Made by a program: the position numbers and the translations under genes. Shown here in pieces: positions 1 through 9,020 of a stretch of 64,000 nucleotides of DNA. Location of the stretch: positions 945,394 to 1,009,393 of the forward strand of contig NC_011673.1 of the NCBI RefSeq assembly GCF_000150955.2. Reading direction: 5' to 3'. The stretch's first letter is position 1. Each line of letters starts with the position of its first letter. The notes beneath the pieces are model-generated. The model worked only from the letters and a program-made list of their open reading frames with translations, was not told the origin of the DNA and did no database searches. This DNA is from Phaeodactylum tricornutum CCAP 1055/1. Taxonomy: Eukaryota > Bacillariophyta > Bacillariophyceae > Surirellales > Neidiaceae.

Positions 1-2464
1 TTACCAGCAACCCAGGGGTCAAATAATCCACTACCGAAAAGGCCACGGCCAGTTTCAGTTTATTGTGCTCAATGGGACTTGAACTAACCGAATAGTACCG
101 TGGTGGAATGCTTGGTAAAATACTCAATAAGCCTTCCAACGAAATATTTTGACAAGATGGAAACTCTCGTAGAACGTCCACAACCGTTAGTCGCTGTTCT
201 TCCACATAGATGCGAAATTGTTCTTCTCCTTCCGGCGTCTTGGATGCCAACAGCTGCAGCACGCACGCTTCTTCGGGGTCCAAGGCGTGCTGGGCCAATG
301 AGTTTAATACTCGTTTATTCTTGAGTGGCGAACACAAGTCCACTGCAGTTCGCACCGCGTCTCCTACAGTTATGGGATGATCCGAGTCAATTGATACCAA
401 TTGGTCCGGAGACATATCATGGCGCTCTCTCAACATGGACAATATAAAGGAAGTGGCTTGCGGAGGGTTTTCCACTAACATACCTAGTGAGTCCCCGGGC
501 GAATACTCCAAAGTGTAATCGTCAGGTAAGGAAAGCGTTAGCTCAATTACCCGTTTGCTGTTGCGATCCGCGTCCGCATGATCAGCTCCTATTGGGAAGT
601 GCTCGTCATAGATTCGAGTTGCCTCGACCAGTTGATCTGTGCTCGGTTGGAGTGCGTTCTTGTCGATGCTTCCCTCCAATAAGCGAGCGACGCTTTGCGC
701 TGCTTGTGTCGGAGTCTGGGTCAAGTACCGAGCACCCAGAATCTTAGCAGGGAAAGGGTGTTTCATGGTAAAGTGGAAACCGCTACTGGTGGTGGATATG
801 GAATCTGACACGGAATTTTCGTGCGGACGGTCCGCAATTTTTTTCTCTTCGTCCCCTTCCTCGGCATTGGAATCTATCAATTCACAGCTTGACATGCAGC
901 TCGTCAAACTCGGTAGAGTCGAGACATCGACATTCCAGACCAGCTCACCAACGGGGCGTTGGAGCAACGATCGCACGGTGCGCACACCAATCGAACTTGT
1001 CACATCGGAACTTAGCGTCTGTGTTGTGCCTATAGTGGCAGCTGGTTTCTTTGGACTCGTGCCATCTACGGACTGGGTCAATTCCGACGATGCACTTCCT
1101 GTATTCGTGGTGCCGGCACCGCGACAGGCGATTGACATCTTTTCGAAAATACTCGCCGTCCAAGGCTCGACGGTATCTTCCATCGTACCTGTACCTTCGT
1201 CGGCGCATACCAGTGGCTGTAGCCGCGTACCTCCCAGTTCGAACAATTTACGATCCAATTCCTTGGCAACGGCACAAAAGACGTCGTAGTTGGTGTCACC
1301 CAACCCCAAAACGGCAAACGTACAGTGACGAAACGGCATGGTTTCAACGGTTGTTTTGCGTTTGATGTAACGTACGAAACGTGACGCGTTCTCGGGTGGA
1401 TCAGCATTGCCCGTGGTAGACGTAACAATGATGATTCCGTGAGATGTAGGGACTGGCGGTTCTTGCTCCCAAATATGGACACACTTCTTTTTAAATTGGT
1501 CCAGTTCGTAGCAGACCGCGGATTGAAAGTAACAGGCAGAAGGATTCTGTTTCAACTGCTCAGTGTATCTTGCTGCCAAATCTTTGGCTATTTGTTCAGC
1601 ATTGCCCGTTGCGGATCCATATAGTATGAACAAAGGTGATGTGGACGTCGCTGATGATGGTAGAGTAGTATCAGTAGGTGCGCTGGAGTTGACACTGTTA
1701 GCGAGTGCGATGCCACCAGAGCTAGAGACGTTATGGGTCGTGGAGATATCTTCCTCCCTGGTACTCTGATTGACTTGTTCTCGTTCGACGGCATCCGCAC
1801 GATCGGATTGTTCCAAAGGTGCAGCCTTGTTCGAAACCTCATCCTCTCGACTGTTGTGTGCTTCGTTCGCAACTCCACCGGTTATTTGGTCCAGAGATTT
1901 TCCTCCCGCGCTGCCCTGACAAGCAATCGTCATTTCATCAAAGATCATTTCCGTCCAAGGCTCGACGGTGTCTTCCATGGTACCAGTGCCTTCATCGGCG
2001 CAGGTCAAGGGCAGCACTCGGGTGCCACCGAGTTCGAACAGTTTACGATCCACTTCCTTGGCAACGGCACAAAAGACGTTGTAGTTGGTGTCGCCTAGAC
2101 CCAAGACGGCAAACGCACAATGCCGAAACGGCATCGTTTCGACGGTTGTTTTGCGTTTAATGTAACGCACGAAGCGTGACGCGTTCTCCGGTGGATCCGC
2201 GTTGCCCGTGGTGGACGTGACGATTACGACCGCGTGTTTGGCGTTCACGGGGTCCTGCTCCCAAGTGGCGACGCATTTTTTCTTGAACTGGTCCAATTCA
2301 CAACAAACGACGGACGGGAAATAGCAAACCGTGTCGACTGGGGATGATGCGAGTCGTTTATTGTACTTGGCGGCGAGATCCTTGGCAATGTGTTCGGCGT
2401 TTCCGGTCGCCGAGCCGTACAGAATAAACAAGGGAGACGAAGACGTAACAGCTTGGGAAGTCAT
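1..2464 (-). CDS. MTRR: Methionine synthase reductase-like diflavin oxidoreductase with two tandem FMN domains (3' end outside window)
   Basis: The frame is open from an ATG at 2464 to the window edge, 821 codons, so the gene is partial. MTRR passes electrons from NADPH through FAD and FMN to cobalamin-dependent methionine synthase and reactivates it. A flavodoxin domain occupies about residues 10-165, with LYGSATGNAE as phosphate loop and STTGNADPPENA followed by LGLGDTNY. A second copy begins at residue 276 with almost the same residues. The CADEGTGTMEDTVEPW stretch fits MTRR better than P450 reductase. The FAD-binding domain follows, with PPRYYSVSSSP around residue 789. The NADPH domain must lie beyond position 1. 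The duplicated FMN domain is unusual: family members have one. NDOR1/Tah18 is an alternative family, but its FMN motifs fit less well. Confidence 0.85.
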   Translation of the reverse strand, partial: MTSQAVTSSSPLFILYGSATGNAEHIAKDLAAKYNKRLASSPVDTVCYFPSVVCCELDQFKKKCVATWEQDPVNAKHAVVIVTSTTGNADPPENASRFVRYIKRKTTVETMPFRHCAFAVLGLGDTNYNVFCAVAKEVDRKLFELGGTRVLPLTCADEGTGTMEDTVEPWTEMIFDEMTIACQGSAGGKSLDQITGGVANEAHNSREDEVSNKAAPLEQSDRADAVEREQVNQSTREEDISTTHNVSSSGGIALANSVNSSAPTDTTLPSSATSTSPLFILYGSATGNAEQIAKDLAARYTEQLKQNPSACYFQSAVCYELDQFKKKCVHIWEQEPPVPTSHGIIIVTSTTGNADPPENASRFVRYIKRKTTVETMPFRHCTFAVLGLGDTNYDVFCAVAKELDRKLFELGGTRLQPLVCADEGTGTMEDTVEPWTASIFEKMSIACRGAGTTNTGSASSELTQSVDGTSPKKPAATIGTTQTLSSDVTSSIGVRTVRSLLQRPVGELVWNVDVSTLPSLTSCMSSCELIDSNAEEGDEEKKIADRPHENSVSDSISTTSSGFHFTMKHPFPAKILGARYLTQTPTQAAQSVARLLEGSIDKNALQPSTDQLVEATRIYDEHFPIGADHADADRNSKRVIELTLSLPDDYTLEYSPGDSLGMLVENPPQATSFILSMLRERHDMSPDQLVSIDSDHPITVGDAVRTAVDLCSPLKNKRVLNSLAQHALDPEEACVLQLLASKTPEGEEQFRIYVEEQRLTVVDVLREFPSCQNISLEGLLSILPSIPPRYYSVSSSPIEHNKLKLAVAFSVVDYLTPGLLV
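1216..1640 (-). repeat. Second copy of duplicated FMN-domain coding segment
   Basis: This segment and the one at about 2040-2440 encode nearly the same flavodoxin domain in the same reading frame, offset by 266 codons. Long runs of bases are identical, for example around the LGLGDTNY codons, so the duplication is visible in the DNA as well as in the protein. Confidence 0.85.
2040..2440 (-). repeat. First copy of duplicated FMN-domain coding segment
   Basis: This N-terminal flavodoxin-domain copy pairs with the one at 1216-1640. Third-position differences are common, so the duplication is not brand new, but the glycine and phosphate-loop residues are kept in both copies. Confidence 0.85.
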
Positions 2465-2997
2465 TTGGTTGATGTCACAAACTTACAGTCAATGAAGGGT
2501 GGCGTGCCCAAAAGAGACGTGTGCCGTCTACGTCAAACGAAATCTACTGCGGGACAAGCGAGGGCTTGAACCAATCGGGCAACTCCAAAAAGCCGTTTTC
2601 TTTGGTTCGTTCTTACATTGGTCGTTCCTGCGACTGACCGTGCAAAGAACGAAAAACGGAACCAAACGTAGGTCGTGGTATCCGATCCGTAGGCGAGCCC
2701 GACCCAGTAAGCCACGCTCGTGACGTGACGATGAAGCACGTGCCTACAAATTGTGTGACAGGCACCACCGCACGTGACCATAATAGTATGTCGCCAATGA
2801 CACAGTTCGGACTCAGACGGATACTAATTTTTAGATCCACGAAATCAAGAAATTCCGTAACTTGGATTCTGTAACTAACTATCTCTAATGCAATGCAAAG
2901 CCAACAACAGGAACGTCCTTGTTGTGCGCTATGGCACATTCTTTGTTAGCCAAGTTTTGCAAGAGAAAAGCCGTAGTGGCAACTTGGTCTCTCAAAA
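2465..2997. other. Intergenic, 5' of the reductase and 3' of the pyruvyl transferase gene
   Basis: No gene seen. A TTGACTGTAAG stretch about 20 bases upstream of the reductase ATG, on its sense strand, is a near match to the octamer described in the findings. Confidence 0.6.
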
Positions 2998-4989
2998 CTA
3001 AAGTCCGTAGTAATCCAGGAAACCCACAGCTTGCCGAATGCCGTCGGTCAGATTCAATGCTTGAGACCACATGGCCTTTGTTCCATCCAAGCAACCGTCT
3101 TCTAGCTCAAATGCCACGCGAAAGGTCTTGGTGGTCTTACCCGTACGCTGATCAAGGTACACAATAGGAATTCCCGTCAAATACGACAAAATGGCAGCGT
3201 GAAGTCGATCGCAGACGACCACTTTCCCTATACTCATGAGTTGGATGGCTGTCTTTGTGAAAAGGATGTCTTTTGAATTGAATAGTTTCAAGCGATCGGA
3301 CCAGTCCACAATTGTAAAAGACAAGTTCTTGCCATTGGGTACCTTTGATAGGATTTCTTGAATGGCACGCCGATTGCGCTGCGGCATGTACTTGGACTCT
3401 TTATCATCCCGGAGAAACAAAACTATATCTACCTTCAAAGATTCGTCTTCTGGAACTATTGGTGAGAATGGTCCTAGCTGAAAGGCACTGTCAGGCACCA
3501 GTATGTGTGTAGCAAACGGGTACAATTGTTGCGCTTTGTCGTAGCTGTCGTGCTCTCGCCAAGAAAGGACAACGCGTGCCGCGGCTTGCTTGCGGCCCTC
3601 GTTCGAATCCAGAAAGTGATCGTCCCGGCCCAGGCCACGTGCAATACTTCCTTTCATAGCCGAAGTCAACTGAACTTCATTGTTTGGATTCTGAAAGTAA
3701 AGACTCTGGGGCATGGAAACCACCGTATAGTTGTTTCGCAGCAGCGGTTCCATCGACTTTTCTCGAGGACTATGAGCTTTGGGCCACAAATCCCCCCAAT
3801 TGCCACCTCCCTGCCACAACGCCGGTGTGGGGTATTGCTGTGATGATGGGCTAATGGCCCAGTTGAGCATGGCGTCCTCACAGTGTTCCATTGGCTTTTG
3901 GGCTTGCCAATATCTGCACTGCTTCACCAAAGGAGCTGGTCCATCAATGCGATTGTATCCCAACTTCTCCAAAAGTGTCAGCTCAGCCAGTGTAATCATA
4001 CTATCTCCAACATTTTTATGATTGGCTGGATCCACCAACAATGTCAATGGTCAAGTATCTCCTGGCTTCTGAAGACAGCACAAGGTGATCAAGACTCGTC
4101 TGGCTTCTAACGAAGAGATACGAACTAACGAATATGGTTTTCACACAATCGTTGTTAAGATTTATAAGCTCTAAACTAAAGCCAAATCTATTCAGTTTCA
4201 TCAAGTTCCACGGTGCCAAAACCACCGTGGTCCAGTTCCACGGTCTTAAGCATTACCGTGGACCATTTTCATCAATCCCACGGTATTGTGCACACTACCG
4301 TGGGCAAGTTTGCCATAGTAACCATGCTTCCAAGCATGGTAACGGTCAAGACCCAAAACAGTCACATGATGTATTTGGACATTCAACTGTCCAGTCACCA
4401 ATCCAAAACAATCATTGTTGCAATCTGTGACCAAACACACATGATTAGTTTTGGCCAACTTGCCTTGGGTGTCACGACTCAAGGCATGCCCGCAATTTCG
4501 CAATGCGGTACTCAAAACCAACTTTCCAGTTGACAAACAATGCTCGATCATTGTCGTGAATCCTTTCTTTGATGTACGGAGCATAGGCCTGCTGGTGGCG
4601 TTCCCGTATTTTTGCTATGCATGTGTGACGCTGCAAAATTGGAGAGGACTGGACCGAGTACAGAGGGATAGTATCAGGGAGCTGCGTACTAGTAGTAAAT
4701 TTCGCTTCAAAGCTTTTCCTCGCCGGAAATGATTGATTGGATGCTGGTACGGTCTCAATCATCCCCGCTCTCAGGAAACCAGGGGTCACTTCAACTTTTG
4801 TTTGAGGCGTTGGCTCAAGAAAACTGGAAAGATTCTGTAAGTTAGACCCTGCGTCCAACCGCAATGGCCAAACTGTGACGTTGAGAGTAGGAGGCCCAAG
4901 CCACAAGAGCATACAAAAGCCACCCAAAGTCTTCTACGGCATCTAGAAGCGAGAACGGCTCTTGGGTGCTTCTTTGAAATTTTTACCAT
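2998..4989 (-). CDS. Polysaccharide pyruvyl transferase family protein, probable type II membrane enzyme
   Basis: The main exon (4025 down to 2998) has the family marks in order: HKNVGDSMI near its start, GGGNWGDLWP, PQSLYF, a WREHDSYDK segment and CDRLHAAILSYLTGIP with VYLD. These enzymes transfer pyruvyl or related groups to polysaccharides; the substrate here is unknown. An intron from 4518 to 4026 (GT on the minus strand at 4518, AG at 4026) fits in phase and joins an upstream exon running to about 4912. An ATG at 4989 opens a different frame carrying a basic stretch and a hydrophobic segment (WVAFVCSCGLGLLL) that resembles a Golgi signal anchor. How that frame connects to the next exon is unresolved, so the N-terminus is provisional. 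Confidence 0.7.
4206..4340. repeat. Cluster of four short inverted repeats inside the inferred intron
   Basis: Four adjacent hairpins are visible: CCACGGT/ACCGTGG at 4208-4230, TCCACGGT/ACCGTGGA at 4237-4262, CCCACGGTA/TACCGTGGG at 4277-4304, and ACCATGCTT/AAGCATGGT at 4321-4340. The first three share the same arm core with different loops. Confidence 0.85.
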
Positions 4990-5693
4990 GGCAAAGGAAA
5001 GAAGGACACTTAATGCTTCTCCTGGTACCTCGTCAATGCTTTAAAGTATACACCGAGAGCAAAAGAGGGCTTTCTTGTCCTGGAGCAGCAGCGAAAACTG
5101 AGGGAGCGGGGTTGACTGTGAACAAGCAAGAGTACGCTTTCCGTCTGGGTTTGTATAATGCAGGCAAAAGAAACCTGAGTATACTAGAGACCTGATTCAT
5201 TTAATTAAATGACATGAACAGGCCACCTGTACTTTGCTACCCTGGCTCTTGTAGAGCAAAGTTTGGTTCTGGCCGTGACGTTCGAAATAGTTGAATTGGC
5301 GCGAAGTTCAATATTTCAGTATGCGCCTCCGCTCGCTAGAGCTAGTGCAGTGTCCTCCATGGCGGTTACTGTATTGGGCAATGCCGTTATACCTGGAATA
5401 ACTTTAGAGAAACGCCTTTTTTAAACGCGGACTACTAGCTATTGAAGCTCTTAAGTGAGATAGATGTGACTTCTCACAGTCATTTCGAATTTTTCTGTCG
5501 TCTGCCCGTCGCTCACGAGCATCCCCCTTTCACGACTCCAGAGGCGACCACCAACCATGAGAAGGCAGCAGGCACCGAGAAATTCTACTCGTAGCAGTCA
5601 ACCTGCAGCAGTTGCATTCTGCCGTCGTCCCGTTGATCTGTTGCCTCGTAAGATACAAACATCGCGTCGATACTTTTGTAATTTGTAGTCCCT
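4990..5693. other. Divergent intergenic region
   Basis: It lies between the pyruvyl transferase gene (minus) and the Fyv7-like gene (plus). It holds GACTGTGA at 5114-5121 and TCACAGTC at 5474-5481, each in sense orientation (TCACAGTC) for the gene it flanks. No other gene is seen. Confidence 0.6.
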
Positions 5694-6404
5694 ATGGCTC
5701 GCGCTATACCGAAGGAAGCATCCGGCAAGGCCCCGTCGACCGGGGAAAAGTCGTCGTCGGGCCCGCAACGCAAACCACAACGCGTATTGGGTGTAGAAGC
5801 CTTTGCCCAGTCCTCCAAAAAGGGTGTGGTCAAGGCTCTCCACTCATTCCGTGCGCGCCACGAAAAAAAGCGTCGGCACGTAGCCCAGAAACTCCGGCAG
5901 TACAGCAAGGTTATGAAACAGGAAGGCTACGTACCGGGACAAGGAGCGAGTCGAAAACGTAGTACCGAACACGTGAATGGCGATAGCAAAGCGCCGAATT
6001 CTACTAACGGAAACGAGGGTTACTCAACAGAGGCGAAGAACGATAAAGATTTAAATCAGTCCACCAACGAAGCCAGCAACAGCGCCATAGCAACTGAGTT
6101 ACCTACGCCGCATCGCAGCGCCAAGAAAAGCAAGTCAAATCCGTTCCAAAAGTCATTGCAAAAGGCCGAACAGCGCAAGGAAGAAATGGATCAAAAGCAG
6201 AAGGAGAGAGAGGAAGGTGAGCGTCGTCGCCGAAAAAAGTTGCGGGAGCGGCGTCAGCGTACACAACAACTCTCCCAACGCACCCGTAAGGGACAACCAG
6301 TAATGCAAAACGTCGTACACGACATTTTGCAGAAGCTGGCCAAGCAAGAAAAGCCGCAACAACCAATCTCCGCCAAACAAGCCGAAGAGAAACGAAAAGG
6401 TTGA
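5694..6404 (+). CDS. FYV7: Fyv7/TAP26-like rRNA-processing protein
   Basis: This 236-residue, very basic protein has the signature of the Fyv7/TAP26 (CCDC59) family. An N-terminal KALHSFRARHEKKRRHV segment is followed by a low-complexity Asn/Ser-rich middle (about 90-145). Then comes a Lys/Glu/Arg helix from about 150 and a C-terminal RTRKGQPVMQNVVHDILQKL, the most conserved part. In yeast Fyv7 acts in nucleolar 35S pre-rRNA processing for the small subunit; that role here is by family. The ATG at 5694 is the first in a long open frame. No intron is evident. Confidence 0.75.
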   Translation: MARAIPKEASGKAPSTGEKSSSGPQRKPQRVLGVEAFAQSSKKGVVKALHSFRARHEKKRRHVAQKLRQYSKVMKQEGYVPGQGASRKRSTEHVNGDSKAPNSTNGNEGYSTEAKNDKDLNQSTNEASNSAIATELPTPHRSAKKSKSNPFQKSLQKAEQRKEEMDQKQKEREEGERRRRKKLRERRQRTQQLSQRTRKGQPVMQNVVHDILQKLAKQEKPQQPISAKQAEEKRKG

Positions 6405-7220
6405 GAATGCACGTTAGGGAAATCACCGACTCTCTTTCAGCTAGGACCAGACACTCATAGTCAACAGCTTCGGGAAAAATAGTTACTTGCTGTTGACCGT
6501 TTCTGAGAAGTCTATTGTTTACAAAGACGAGTGACCTGGGCCGAATGAAACATCATGATGGGAAGTCTCCAGGCTCCAGGCTCTATATCCAAGTCTCTTT
6601 GAAACTGGCATTCATCACTAGCGATAGTCCATCTTTAGTTTCGATGAAGGAGCGCTTCAATTTCCCGGTGAAAGTGGGATTTCATGAAACCCCAAATAAC
6701 GGTCCGAAATAGCTTATGCATTTCATAGGCAGTAGGTACACTTAAGGAAGCTGATCTTGGAACGAGTCCATTGGGTATAAAACTAATGACTCTCTGTGAA
6801 CTTTCAACGGACACCTGATGTCTTTTTCTCGTGCGCCTGCTCTAGGATAAGCCCTTCCAGTAGTTTACGGTTAGCTTGCTTTCTCGGTCTATATGACTGA
6901 CATTTTTTTAAGCGTGGTCGTTCGGTACCGTACGAAGTCGGGTGGCGGTTGCCCCTTTCCGGAAGTGAACAATTTGGCGGACCTCTCGCCAACACGTTCC
7001 ATATCCATCGTACAAGAAGGAAAGTATTTCCATCCCGACGTTTCATCGTCTTGAAAGAGGACAACGGTAGCTTCCATTCTCACAGCATCTTGAGTGAGTC
7101 GATACACACAACTCGGAAAGGAAAGCGACGGTAGCTGTTGCACTATTCTCGGTCGGCATTCATATTTCCGTAGTCGTGCGCCTCCTGCGCCGGCGCTGGC
7201 GCTCTACGGCATCGGCAACA
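6405..7220. other. Intergenic, upstream of the silicon transporter
   Basis: No convincing gene; both strands have only short open frames without recognisable domains. TCTCACAGCATC near 7079-7090 is a near match to the recurrent octamer. Confidence 0.5.
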
Positions 7221-9020
7221 ATGTCTGATTTCCTCGATAAATTCTGCTGCCCTGGCACTCTGGCAACCGCGAATCACAACGCCAATCCGGACCGCGATGT
7301 GACGGTCGACGAACCCTCGGTGGACGCCACCGCTGAGGCTGACTCTCCGGAATCGACGACGACATTTCTGCCACTTGCCGATCTGCACGATAGTAGCGAA
7401 CATCCGGAGACTCCAAAAGCCCCAACTAGCCCCCACACCGCCGCTCGGATTGGAGGTGATGAGGATAGCCCTAGGATTCGCGAAGGATTACTGGAGAAAC
7501 TGCACGGAACGTGGATCCTCCCACAAGGCGATATTCACGGACAGCCCGTACGATATCCCAGTGATGAGATTCCATACCACGCCCCTCAGGATTCTAAAGA
7601 GACCGACGAGAGTGACAGGAAGAAAGAGACATCACGATGGGGCCTGGGGTCTGGTATCGAATTGTTCAAATGTGTTTACTCGATGATTCTCCTCGTCTTC
7701 TCCATAATTGTTGTCCTTGCCGCAATCTTCTCGGAACAAACTGTGGCTACTGGCGAAAACAACGTCAACCCTGTTCTTGCAGTCTTTCTTGTTTGTTTCC
7801 TCATCACGTGGCTCGCTATGATGGAAGGTGGACAAGGAGCCCTCGTTGGCCTTCAACCCATTGACAAGGAATTGTACGCTGTATCACACCCACGGACGTA
7901 TGCATGCACCAAACTCGCCCACCAAGGAAACAATATGGAGCGTGTCATTGTAGGTCGTCAGTTCTTGGTGGTCTTGGTTGTTTTCGTCACCAACTTGATG
8001 GTGTCCTCTATAGCAAATGCCTCGGTACTAAGCCTACCCGATGCTATCAATGAAACATTTCTCGCCACCGGTCTCGCCGTGACACTGACCGTAATCATCG
8101 TCGGACAATTGACCGCACAGGTGAACGCGGCCAACTGCATGCTTGACTTTATCAACAATTACTTTATGCTTTTCACAATATACACGTCGCTGGTGATTGA
8201 AGCTTCTGGTCTTTTGCATTCCGTGTATCTTGTTCAGACCATTTTCTCAAAAATGTCTGGCACCCCTATCGAGTCCAACGAACCCTCACGCAGCGTCTTC
8301 CAGAGTCTGCTGTTCTGGGGGCGTGTGGCTATGTCTCTGGTCCTTCTTGGCTTCTCTTTTGCCGTTTTGCTGACTGCACTTTTCAACGGAAAGACTAATA
8401 TGTGGGACGGCATTCCAGCAATTGCTTCCGTGATTATCTTCTTCATCTTGATGGCTGTAGTCGGTATCATGGAAGGGATGCAGATTGCTCTCTTCGCCGT
8501 CGTGAATCTCCCCAAAGAGGAACTCAGGAAGCATCCAATTGCTTACGCCAACTGTGGATTGACGTTCAGTGGCCAGAACTTGCAGGCTTTCTTGATCGGT
8601 CGCCAGATATGTGTTACCGTGTGTACGTTTGTGATAGCGCGTATCACTTCGGTGAGCGTCAACACTGACATTGGCGAGAACAATGTTTTTGGAGTCAGTG
8701 ACGGGATTCAGAACTTTTTCAACACGGGTATGCTCGGAGCCCTAGTGACAACGATAGTTGCGTCACTGGCGTGGCGTATCATTGCCTCGTCACTCCCGGT
8801 AGCCTTTATGTCCAATCCTCTCATCTACTTGATTATTCGTTTGTGTTTGATACTGGAAGCGACTGGACTGTGCTCGGCCGCATGGGTATTGGCATTGCTG
8901 CAAAAATCCCTTGCTGGCTACCAAAGGGACGATGTCTACATTGGCACCGCCGGCGAACGCGTCGTTTTCGCCAAGGACGGCAGCGAATTGCATCTCGAAG
9001 AGCAGAATTTGCGTGCATAA
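7221..9020 (+). CDS. SIT: Silicon transporter (SIT)
   Basis: Sodium-coupled silicic acid transporter of the diatom SIT family, expected in the plasma membrane. The 599-residue frame has a hydrophilic N-terminus of about 150 residues, then roughly ten membrane segments in two related halves. Each half carries the family's paired motifs: EGGQ near residue 201 with GRQ near 245, and EGMQ near 418 with GRQ near 461. A short acidic tail (LHLEEQ) ends it. I chose the ATG at 7221 (CAACAATGTCT context) over an in-frame ATG at 7176, which would add 15 basic residues. No long C-terminal coiled coil is present. No second SIT is in the window. Confidence 0.92.
   Translation: MSDFLDKFCCPGTLATANHNANPDRDVTVDEPSVDATAEADSPESTTTFLPLADLHDSSEHPETPKAPTSPHTAARIGGDEDSPRIREGLLEKLHGTWILPQGDIHGQPVRYPSDEIPYHAPQDSKETDESDRKKETSRWGLGSGIELFKCVYSMILLVFSIIVVLAAIFSEQTVATGENNVNPVLAVFLVCFLITWLAMMEGGQGALVGLQPIDKELYAVSHPRTYACTKLAHQGNNMERVIVGRQFLVVLVVFVTNLMVSSIANASVLSLPDAINETFLATGLAVTLTVIIVGQLTAQVNAANCMLDFINNYFMLFTIYTSLVIEASGLLHSVYLVQTIFSKMSGTPIESNEPSRSVFQSLLFWGRVAMSLVLLGFSFAVLLTALFNGKTNMWDGIPAIASVIIFFILMAVVGIMEGMQIALFAVVNLPKEELRKHPIAYANCGLTFSGQNLQAFLIGRQICVTVCTFVIARITSVSVNTDIGENNVFGVSDGIQNFFNTGMLGALVTTIVASLAWRIIASSLPVAFMSNPLIYLIIRLCLILEATGLCSAAWVLALLQKSLAGYQRDDVYIGTAGERVVFAKDGSELHLEEQNLRA

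Noticed and set aside
639-1289. A 216-residue plus-strand open frame over the reductase
   Set aside because: Antisense shadow of the real minus-strand gene; no domain.
3601-3612. GTTCGAATCC resembling a tRNA B box
   Set aside because: Inside the pyruvyl transferase coding exon, with no cloverleaf around it.
7082-7176. ATG at 7176 as silicon transporter start
   Set aside because: It would add a basic stretch unlike SIT N-termini; the ATG at 7221 has a better context.
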